NCBI GenBank assembly: GCA_019677205.1
Contig: JAAMXY010000309.1
Location: 1 to 18,553 of the forward strand
Reading direction: 5' to 3'
DNA length: 18,553 nucleotides
From: Pinguiococcus pyrenoidosus
Lineage: Eukaryota; Sar; Pinguiophyceae; Pinguiochrysidales; Pinguiochrysidaceae
Below the pieces are notes generated by a model that had not been told where the DNA came from, ran no database searches, and saw only the letters and a list, made by a program, of their open reading frames with translations. Made by a program: the position numbers and the translations under genes. Shown in pieces: positions 10,380 to 17,333 of this stretch. The first letter of the stretch is position 1. Each line of letters begins with the position of its first letter.

Positions 10380-13300
10380 ATGGTGCAGTCAAAGAAGCGC
10401 AAGCGGACCGAAGAGGCCGATGACGAGTTCGCGCTGCTGAGCAAGAGCCTAAGCGCGGCTAAGCGCAAACGGCTTCTGGCCAAAGACTGTAGACAACCGC
10501 GTCAAGAGGACGTGTTTCACTGGCGCTACTTTGACTTCGGAGAGCAGGGCGCCGGCGCGCTGATCGGCAAATTTGTCAAAGTGTACTGGGACGGCGAAGA
10601 CAAGTGGTACGCGGCGCGCATCCTCAACTTCCACCCGAAAACCCGCCTGCACTTTGTGCACTATCCAGAAGACGGCCAGACCGAGTGGATCTCCTTGGAC
10701 AAGGAGCCATGCTTGGTTGGCCAGTCTCACGGCTGGGCTCGGGTCCAGGGCCACGGCTGGTGGCCGGCAAGGGTCATGGCTGCCTCTGCCGGGCTGGAGA
10801 AGTTCATGGCAGCGCTGACCGAAGACCCATCGCGCAAGGCGCGGAACCTTGCCCTGCCGCTCAATTTTACGCAGCGCCTGGCAAAGGCAGCCTTTGTCGT
10901 GTTTTTTGGCACGGATGACGTGGCGTGGCTGCCCAAGGCCAAGGGGAATAATCTGCTGGAGGGGCAAGATCCGCCCGCGGCGGTCGAGAAAGCGATGCAA
11001 GCGAAGAGCGCGAAAGCCGCGCGACTGCGGGAGAGTCGGGACCTCATGCTCCAGGACGCGGCTGCGGAGGAGCGGGTTGTCCAGGATGTCCGCCAGCTGT
11101 TTGTGGAAGAGGCCAAAGTGAGATGTGCCAGCTGTCAGGAGTGCGGGAGGGAGGCCAAGGTGTACAAGAAGTCGATCGTCATCGCGGGGAACAAGCCAGA
11201 GACTGTGATCGTCTGCGGCAAGTGCAAGTTCCGGTTTGATAGAAAAGAGTACTGCTCCGTGTGCGTGCGGCTTTGGAAGACCGACCTGGACTACCGGAAG
11301 GAGATCGTCGTGCCAAGGCCCGGCGACCTCTTCGCGGGCTGCGGCGCCAGCCTCGGCTATCACCGGGGAAAGCCAATTGGCAATGGGGCAAGCCAAAGGT
11401 CCGGCGTCGCACAGGAGCAGAAGGCGGAGATTGTGAAGAAGGAAGAGTCCGAGGCGAAGGCAGAGGCGATGCCGGACGCAGCGGTGGCAACGCACGACAC
11501 GGTTGCGAGCGGAGACTCGAAGCAGGACAGACGAGCAGGTGAGGCGCTCGCATCAGAAGCTTCGGTGGCTCCCACACCAAACATGGACGGCGCTGCGAGT
11601 GTGGCTGGGAATGCTGGTATTGCTGGCGATGCTGGCGATGCTGGCGATGCTGGCGATGCTGGCGATGCTGGCGCTGCTGGCGATGCTGGCGATGCTGGCG
11701 ATGCTGGCGCTGCCACAAGCGGAGCGCTCATTCCGGCGGCCAAGGCGGAGCCGGATGCTCCCTTCAACGCCACCTCCACGTCGGGAGCCGTGGACGCTGA
11801 CGCTAGCACTGCCGCTGCCGCTACCGCTGCCACTGCCGCTAACCCTGCCATTGCCTCTACCGCTGCCACTGCCACTGCCGCTGCCGTTGCCGCCACCGGT
11901 TCCACCGCTGAGCTGAAGGACACACCGGGCACGCCTCAGAAAGCGGGGCCGACAGCGCCCGTGCCTGCAAAGAGCCCGCAGCTGTCTTCGATCATCAAGA
12001 ATCTCCAGGCAGATCAGGACGAGGACACGAAGATGTTTGGCTGCGACGCCTGCGGAAGATGGGTGCACAGCTCCTGCGATGGAATCGACGATCTGGAGTA
12101 CGCCAAGGCCTGCGCACTGGAGTCGCGGCACTACAGCTCCGACTACTTCTGCCCCATCTGCAGATACATCTACTTCCTGAACGCAATCGAAGAGTTCTGC
12201 AGCCTTGACATGGACGGCCTGTTCCAAGAGCCGGTCACTGAAGACATCGCGCCGGGCTACTTTCAGGTGGTGTCCCACCCGATGGACCTGCGGACCATGA
12301 AGGAGAAAGCCAAGCGGGGCTTGTATCGCAGCTCGAGGATGCTGAAGACGGATCTGGAGCTCATGGTGTACAACGCCGTGCGCTACAATCCCGTCGGCGG
12401 CATCATATCGCGGGCCGTCATCGCCTACTTCGACCGCGTCAACATGCACATCCTGCAGGGCGCCAGGAGAAAGGACAACCCGGTTCTTGGTGGACTGCAC
12501 CAGGTCGGCCCCACGGAGCACGCAGAGAACATCACCATGCTGATCGAGAACAGCAAGAAGCGGAAGACGCTTTCGAAAAAGCTCCGGGACTTGGCCAAAG
12601 ACACCGTCCAGGTTCAGGCACCTCCGCTGGTTCCCGACGACTGCGTCAAGCCGGTGCTCCAGCCGCGAATCACGCACGTTCCGCGCGCGGAAGCCAATGC
12701 CATGTCCTTTCTCGACCTCTGCTGCTTGTGCGGCTCTGGCTTCGGCGCCAGTACGGACTTTTTCCCTTCGGAGGAGAAGGAGACGGCGTCCTTCTGCTCC
12801 GGTGGACTCGAGCCCTGTGTGTGCAGCCTCTGCGGCGAGGCGTTCCACGGGTTCTGCCTGGAGGAGGCCGGCTTCCAGAAGGCGCCGAGTGGCTCCAAGT
12901 TCACTTGCCCGAGCTGCCTGGGGCCGAGGCAGAGTAGATCGTGTCGGCGTCTGCCGGTTGCCGACGCCGCTCCGCAACCCTCGTCCGAGGATGAGGAGGA
13001 GAGCGCGGTGGAGCAGGATGTCTGTACCGTTTGCTACAGCAAATGGGATCCATCTGATCCGTGGATGGTGCAGTGCGAAGAGTGCAATGCCTGGGTGCAC
13101 GCGGGCTGCGATCAGAAGGCGTTGCACATCGCCATGATCGGCGTCAACGGAGCAGACGTCAAGTACGAGTGCTCGGAGTGCCGCTTTCAGCGTTTCCCCG
13201 AAACGCATGTCGGCCTGACGAGATCCTCCAACCGCCTCTTGGAGAGGGTCACAAAGCTGCAGAGGCGACGTCTGCGGCGTTCCCGGCGAGCTGTGCCGAG

Positions 13301-15983
13301 GCAGCCACAGCTTTTCACGTTGTCCGCCAGAGAAACCGACAAGTGCGAAGCGATCATCCAGATGGCCGTCGGTGTTCTCGAGCTGAATCAGAAGAGAGGC
13401 ATCGCCAAGATTGACCTCGCCAAGCTGCGCGCGAGGGCGTCGAGGCACTATTCGCTCTTTCCCCGGTGGATATCAACCCTGGCGGCGCGCTTCTACCGAA
13501 AGCAGCACATTCGGCAACGGCGGAACATTGCGGAGGGAAGCGCGCTTCTGGAAGGCGCCAGTCTCGTCAAGGAAGCCCGGGGTGCAGCCGCCTTCCTTAC
13601 GATGATGATGTTTGAGAACGTGGACGTCCTCCCGATGCAGGACGCTCACAGCCGGAGAAGGCTGGCCCTGCCCGGGGGCTTCTGCCGGAAGCTGCTCCAC
13701 CGGGGCCATGCTGCGAAGTCGCCGAGCAGCGGCTTCGCGACGAGCACCGAACCGACGAATGGCAACGACAACGGCAACGACAACGACAACGACAACGACA
13801 ACGGCGTCGGCTTCGAGCATCTCCGGCGCGAGCGATTTTTGAGCCCGAACGGATGCGTTCTCCGAGGTTGGGACGCCGACTCGGGGTACCAGCAGACCGC
13901 GTCGGCGGTGCTGTCGAAGGCTTGTGGGAAATGGAAAGACCCGCGATACTGTTGTTTCTGCGGACACCTCGAGGGCGCCGATCCGCTCTTCTGCTTGAAG
14001 CAGGCGATCGCGTCGCTGCCGAATGGCGAGGAGGAGAAGAGGGCGATACTGGAGGACCTCTGCGCTCCGAAGAGTTTTGGAAGGCTGCTGCCGGTGGGAG
14101 ATGGAACCTATGCCCATGCGTTCTGCGCGATCTGGAGTAGCGAAGCCTATGAAGAGGCCATCTCCTCCGTTGGGCTCGGCTGGGGCACCGTGGGAGCATG
14201 GGCCGGTTTCGCCAAGCCTGCGTCCACCGCCGGGAATGAGAATCCAGAGAATCCGGGCAAGAACGGCCACGCGACCGGTGCGTCAAAGTCCAGCTCGCTC
14301 AGTGCGCTAGCTACGACATCCGTGGCCGGGCTGTCCCGAGGCGACGGTAGCGTTATCAAGGAGGCCCTCACTGCGCGGAAGCGATGCAAGATCCTGAGAT
14401 GCTCCCTTTGCCAGTGCATCGGCGCGACATTGGGCTGCTGCGCCTCCGGATGTGCCAGCAACTACCACTTCAGCTGCGCTGTCGCCGCGGGCGCGGCGCT
14501 CACGTCGGAGAAAGAAGTCTTTTGTAGGTCGCACCGCGCGAGGCAGGGCATCTTCGAGCGGACCCTGTCGCCAAAGTTCTTCCGAGAGCCTCGAAGATCG
14601 CTCCTCGTGTCGGGTGACGACAAGAGCTCCGCGTTTCCGCTGCATGCGGCGAGGATCGAGGAGGTGCCCATCCGCATCGGCGCCCTGACCGTCGTGAACC
14701 TGGGCACGGTGCCGGACCATCCTTTGTTCCATGACGCCAGTACGCTCTTCCCGGTGGGCTTCCAGTCTCGCAGGATCCACTGGTCCGCGCAGCACAAGGG
14801 TCGACGATGCGTCTACGCATCGGAGATTTGCTGCCACGACACGAAGCCCGCGGGGAACACCTCCTCGCAGGCGGAGCTCGTGACCAGATATCATCCCATC
14901 TTTCGCGTGACGGCCTTTGAGCTTGACGAGGGGCTGCTGAGGGATGAGAAGAGGGAGGCCATGAAGGTCTGGGAGTCGCTGGACATCAATCATGTCTTCA
15001 CGCTGGTGATGAGCGAGATCCTCCTGAAGCAATCCGATGGCGAGGCCTTCCCGAAAGAGTCGTGCTTCCTCCGAAACGGTGCCGTCTGGTTTGGCATGGG
15101 GCTGAGCCCGGTGAAGGCGGCCCTGGAACACGCGGGCGGCCATGGCGTCGCGGCAGCGGCCTTCCCCAATCCCCGCTTCAGCAGCGCTGCGCCGCCCAAG
15201 AAGGGAAGCCGCCAGCGCTCGGGCGTCGCCGCACCCCGCATCGTGCCGTACCGGTGTAGCTATCGAGCGCTGAAGCTCGACGAGGCGCAGGACCTGCTGC
15301 GGGAGTATCAGTCCAACGCCGATTCCCATGAGAACCCGTACGGATGCGCCCGCGCCGATCCGAACTCGAGTCTGCGCCTGACCGTGCAGCAAGCTTCACA
15401 GGCGCGGAACTCGTCCAGCAGCACGAAGATTCGCCGGAAAGCTGCAAACGAGGTGGAGGCCCCGACGGAGCCGGCCGCGGAGAGGAGCTCACACGCCTCC
15501 CTGTCGAGGGCGTACCGCATCCTCAAGTCGCGGCAGTTCCAGACACATCTGGAGGCGAAGCGATCCGCGATCCACGGATGGGGCCTCTTCACGAAGGAGG
15601 CCATCGGACAGGATGGCATGATCGTGGAGTATGTGGGCCAGCTGATCGGCAACGCCGCCGGAGACGTGTACGAGAACTTTTACGAGGCCGTCGGGATCGG
15701 ATCGTGCTACATGTTCCGCCTGAACGCGACCAACATCGTCGACGCCACGCGGAACGGCAACCTCGCACGCTTCATGAACCACAGCTGCCAACCGAACGCC
15801 TACGCGAAGGTCATCCAGGTGAGTACGGCCGACAACAAGGCGATGGGCGAGCGCATCGTCATCTTCGCGAAGCGGAAGATCGCGGCGGGGGAGGAAATCA
15901 CGTACGACTACAAGTTCGCCACGGAGGAGGGCAAGCTGACTTGCCAGTGCGGCGCCCCAAACTGTCGCGGCGCGATGAACTAG
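10380..15983 (+). CDS. KMT2: KMT2/MLL/Trithorax-type histone H3K4 methyltransferase
   Basis: One exon of 1867 codons; the ATG has a purine-free but G-followed context (CGCATGG). Approximate domains: basic N-terminus (KKRKR); Tudor-like fold 61-110; PWWP 118-205 (GHGWWPARV, FFGTDDVAWL); MLL-PHD3-type finger with its N-terminal zinc knuckle (C249, C252, C279, C282), carrying a long insertion; bromodomain 600-700 with acetyl-lysine-binding N670; PHDs 781-846 and 882-934; extended PHD 1191-1388; FYRN about 1431-1485; FYRC about 1505-1590; Win-like motif GCARAD 1655-1660; SET 1720-1850 (GWGLF, N1800-HSC, Y1842-DY); post-SET CQCGAPNC at the end. The ePHD-FYRN-FYRC-SET order and TYDYKF are those of MLL1/Trithorax. 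By homology the protein should act in a nuclear COMPASS-like complex that methylates H3K4; all SET hallmark residues are present. Family proteins range widely, up to about 4000 residues; this is compact. Confidence 0.93.
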   Translation: MVQSKKRKRTEEADDEFALLSKSLSAAKRKRLLAKDCRQPRQEDVFHWRYFDFGEQGAGALIGKFVKVYWDGEDKWYAARILNFHPKTRLHFVHYPEDGQTEWISLDKEPCLVGQSHGWARVQGHGWWPARVMAASAGLEKFMAALTEDPSRKARNLALPLNFTQRLAKAAFVVFFGTDDVAWLPKAKGNNLLEGQDPPAAVEKAMQAKSAKAARLRESRDLMLQDAAAEERVVQDVRQLFVEEAKVRCASCQECGREAKVYKKSIVIAGNKPETVIVCGKCKFRFDRKEYCSVCVRLWKTDLDYRKEIVVPRPGDLFAGCGASLGYHRGKPIGNGASQRSGVAQEQKAEIVKKEESEAKAEAMPDAAVATHDTVASGDSKQDRRAGEALASEASVAPTPNMDGAASVAGNAGIAGDAGDAGDAGDAGDAGAAGDAGDAGDAGAATSGALIPAAKAEPDAPFNATSTSGAVDADASTAAAATAATAANPAIASTAATATAAAVAATGSTAELKDTPGTPQKAGPTAPVPAKSPQLSSIIKNLQADQDEDTKMFGCDACGRWVHSSCDGIDDLEYAKACALESRHYSSDYFCPICRYIYFLNAIEEFCSLDMDGLFQEPVTEDIAPGYFQVVSHPMDLRTMKEKAKRGLYRSSRMLKTDLELMVYNAVRYNPVGGIISRAVIAYFDRVNMHILQGARRKDNPVLGGLHQVGPTEHAENITMLIENSKKRKTLSKKLRDLAKDTVQVQAPPLVPDDCVKPVLQPRITHVPRAEANAMSFLDLCCLCGSGFGASTDFFPSEEKETASFCSGGLEPCVCSLCGEAFHGFCLEEAGFQKAPSGSKFTCPSCLGPRQSRSCRRLPVADAAPQPSSEDEEESAVEQDVCTVCYSKWDPSDPWMVQCEECNAWVHAGCDQKALHIAMIGVNGADVKYECSECRFQRFPETHVGLTRSSNRLLERVTKLQRRRLRRSRRAVPRQPQLFTLSARETDKCEAIIQMAVGVLELNQKRGIAKIDLAKLRARASRHYSLFPRWISTLAARFYRKQHIRQRRNIAEGSALLEGASLVKEARGAAAFLTMMMFENVDVLPMQDAHSRRRLALPGGFCRKLLHRGHAAKSPSSGFATSTEPTNGNDNGNDNDNDNDNGVGFEHLRRERFLSPNGCVLRGWDADSGYQQTASAVLSKACGKWKDPRYCCFCGHLEGADPLFCLKQAIASLPNGEEEKRAILEDLCAPKSFGRLLPVGDGTYAHAFCAIWSSEAYEEAISSVGLGWGTVGAWAGFAKPASTAGNENPENPGKNGHATGASKSSSLSALATTSVAGLSRGDGSVIKEALTARKRCKILRCSLCQCIGATLGCCASGCASNYHFSCAVAAGAALTSEKEVFCRSHRARQGIFERTLSPKFFREPRRSLLVSGDDKSSAFPLHAARIEEVPIRIGALTVVNLGTVPDHPLFHDASTLFPVGFQSRRIHWSAQHKGRRCVYASEICCHDTKPAGNTSSQAELVTRYHPIFRVTAFELDEGLLRDEKREAMKVWESLDINHVFTLVMSEILLKQSDGEAFPKESCFLRNGAVWFGMGLSPVKAALEHAGGHGVAAAAFPNPRFSSAAPPKKGSRQRSGVAAPRIVPYRCSYRALKLDEAQDLLREYQSNADSHENPYGCARADPNSSLRLTVQQASQARNSSSSTKIRRKAANEVEAPTEPAAERSSHASLSRAYRILKSRQFQTHLEAKRSAIHGWGLFTKEAIGQDGMIVEYVGQLIGNAAGDVYENFYEAVGIGSCYMFRLNATNIVDATRNGNLARFMNHSCQPNAYAKVIQVSTADNKAMGERIVIFAKRKIAAGEEITYDYKFATEEGKLTCQCGAPNCRGAMN
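11604..11711 (+). repeat. Coding 9-nt minisatellite (Ala-Gly-Asp)12
   Basis: Twelve units of GCTGGCGAT or close variants, in frame with the KMT2-like gene, encode Ala-Gly-Asp/Asn/Ile/Ala. It sits inside the insertion that splits the PHD finger. Confidence 0.92.
11803..11898 (+). repeat. Imperfect 6-nt coding repeat (Ala/Thr-rich)
   Basis: GCCGCT/ACCGCT/GCCACT hexamers give an Ala-Thr-rich run in the KMT2-like protein, about 90 bases after the Ala-Gly-Asp minisatellite. Confidence 0.8.
13758..13805 (+). repeat. Coding AACGAC repeat (Asn-Asp)n
   Basis: Repeats of AACGAC with GGC interruptions encode a Gly/Asn/Asp run (about residues 1127-1142) in the linker before the extended PHD of the KMT2-like protein. 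Confidence 0.9.
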
Positions 15984-16014
15984 GGGTTCCCTTGCAAAGA
16001 TGTGCTTGAGACTC

Positions 16015-16074
16015 AAGGCAAGGCAAGGCAAGGCAAGGCAAGGCAAGGCAAGGCAAGGCAAGGCAAGGCAAGGC
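16015..16074. repeat. (AAGGC)12 pentanucleotide repeat
   Basis: Twelve perfect AAGGC units begin 32 bases after the KMT2 stop codon. Perfect copies suggest recent expansion. The - strand frame through it (Leu-Pro-Cys-Leu-Ala) is a shadow of the repeat, not a gene. Confidence 0.95.
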
Positions 16075-16114
16075 AAGAGCAATCAAGAGCAATCAAGAGC
16101 AATCAAGAGCAATC
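16075..16114. repeat. 10-nt tandem repeat, four copies
   Basis: Four perfect copies of AAGAGCAATC directly abut the AAGGC array. They lie in the 3' flank of both the KMT2-like and the NSE1-like gene, 30 bases from the stop codon of the latter. Confidence 0.95.
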
Positions 16115-16143
16115 AAGACTTCCTTCCAGATTCTTCGCGTCTC

Positions 16144-16908
16144 TCATCTGTACATCAACATCTGAGGAATCTCCACCCCTGCCGCTGAGAGACTGCCCTG
16201 TAGCTCTGCGTAGGACCTCGGACCCAGCCCGAACTCGTCCGCGTCCTCCCTCGCGAGGAACCACCCTTCCTCGGCGAGGCGTCGGAGCAGCACGGCCAAG
16301 TCTACCGGGTGAAGCACCCTGCTGTCGACGCCGAAGTCCCCCAGGGCGATGAAATCCTGCTCCGCGCCCAGCTCTTCGAACTGACTGTACACGATCTTGA
16401 TGGCCTTCGTCTCACTTTCGCTAAATCCGATTCCGTCTTTCTTCGTCGCTTCGTCGTCGCACTTGTTGAGCAACACAATGGTTTCCAGTGGCGCTTCGCC
16501 CACGGCGCTGGGCAGCAAGACGCCGTTCACCGCCAACTGGATCCTCTCCAGCGCCTTGTTCATCCTCTTCAGGCTCGCGCCGAAGTCGCGTCCGCGGTGG
16601 CCACTGTCCCCAAAGCGACTCGCGCACAGCTCCAGCAGCTCTTGGGCGTCGTGGCGTGGTAGCGCGCCTCTGGCCTATCCACACGTTCAGAAGGTCAGTC
16701 GCGCGTGAGCATGTGGGCTCGCGAGAGGAGGAAAACCGTACAATGAACAAGGAAGAAGAGAAAGTTTGGGGGCTGAGATGTCGTAAAGAGAGACACTCAA
16801 ACGCGTTTGAAAGAGCAAAACGCGGATGGACACCGCGTGCAAAGCACGGGAGGGCCGTACCAGAAGCTGCTGGAGAAACGCTCTCTCGTACGGTGCCAAC
16901 TTGCTCAT
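16144..16908 (-). CDS. NSE1: NSE1-like subunit of the Smc5/6 complex, lacking the RING domain, two exons
   Basis: Exons 16908-16861 (MSKLAPYERAFLQQLL) and 16674-16144, separated by a 186-nt intron (gtacgg...gtggatag). The acceptor AG lies within an in-frame TAG, so splicing removes that stop. The product has 192 residues. The join gives FLQQLL-ARGALPRHDAQELL, the expected NSE1 N-terminus, followed by the family MNKALERIQLAVNGV. LLRRLAEEGWFLA, LGPRSYAELQ and EIPQ then match the second winged-helix domain. NSE1 normally continues with EIPxC and a C4HC3 RING of about 50-70 residues that works with the MAGE protein NSE3 in ubiquitin transfer. Here the protein ends eight residues after the Glu-Ile-Pro (QMLMYR, TGA). 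Only 160 bases, mostly tandem repeats, separate it from the KMT2 stop, so no downstream RING exon fits. The winged-helix part could still bind NSE3. The first ATG in frame was used. Confidence 0.78.
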
Positions 16909-17333
16909 GCTCACGAGCTCGAGGAGGTCGACAGTGGTGAAAGCAGTCGCTTCTGGGCGCCAGATCTGCAGAACCAAGTGAGAGTCTTCGGGCGCCAACT
17001 TGAAATGAGAGAGGCGGGAAAAGAGCTCCTGGTATTCTACATGTGAATTGTAGGACTATATCATCACAGGATATATAGTATGCTGTATTCTCTAGTAGAT
17101 TCTCACACGCTTTTGAATCCTTTGAGGTGCGTTCTACAGTATGTCTGATCAATCGTTGACCTTTTTGGGGTTCCAGGTTCCTGTAGCTTCGGCTTTCGGG
17201 ACGAGGACTCGGAAGCCGGCGCTCCCGTTCGGGCTTGCGAACACTTGGGACTTGGGATGAGGCGTGATTGGAAAAAAAGTGTCATCATTCTCGCATGCGC
17301 ATCTACTACTCTCCGTGTCACCTGGCACGTCAT
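16909..17333. other. Intergenic region upstream of the NSE1-like gene
   Basis: This region lies between the NSE1 start (-) and the stop codon of the next - strand gene. It carries a TATA-like run at 17071-17078 and an AT-richer stretch around 17040-17130. On the - strand the NSE1 frame is open from 17055 without another ATG. No further gene is seen. Confidence 0.5.
17071..17078 (-). promoter_or_regulatory. TATA-like element upstream of the NSE1-like gene
   Basis: CTATATAT on the - strand, about 165 bases before the ATG at 16908. The + strand reading TATATAGTAT matches the element before the methyltransferase gene. The role is only inferred. Confidence 0.25.

Noticed and set aside
11316-11362. 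The string DLFAGCGASLGYHRG in the KMT2-like protein resembles motif I of DNA cytosine-5 methyltransferases.
   Set aside because: No other methyltransferase motif (PCQ, ENV, QRR) follows, and the stretch sits in the linker entering a low-complexity insertion. I treat it as chance.
11553-13448. A 631-codon open frame on the - strand opposite the KMT2-like gene.
   Set aside because: The + strand carries the bromodomain and PHD signatures; the antisense product is Gly/Ser repeat and unpatterned sequence, an effect of high GC.
15489-16082. A - strand frame starting with Leu-Pro-Cys-Leu-Ala repeats, a possible missing NSE1 RING exon.
   Set aside because: The Cys residues come from the AAGGC repeat and are evenly spaced without the CxxC...H pattern of a RING; the rest is antisense to the SET domain.
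16015-16114. Regular repeats as a possible CRISPR array.
   Set aside because: The units are 5 and 10 bases with no spacers, and the genome is eukaryotic; they are simple tandem repeats.
16861-16998. Extension of the NSE1 N-terminus upstream to a TTG at 16998.
   Set aside because: There is no ATG above 16908 in that frame, and the ATG there gives the length expected for the family N-terminus; the upstream part is probably 5' UTR.
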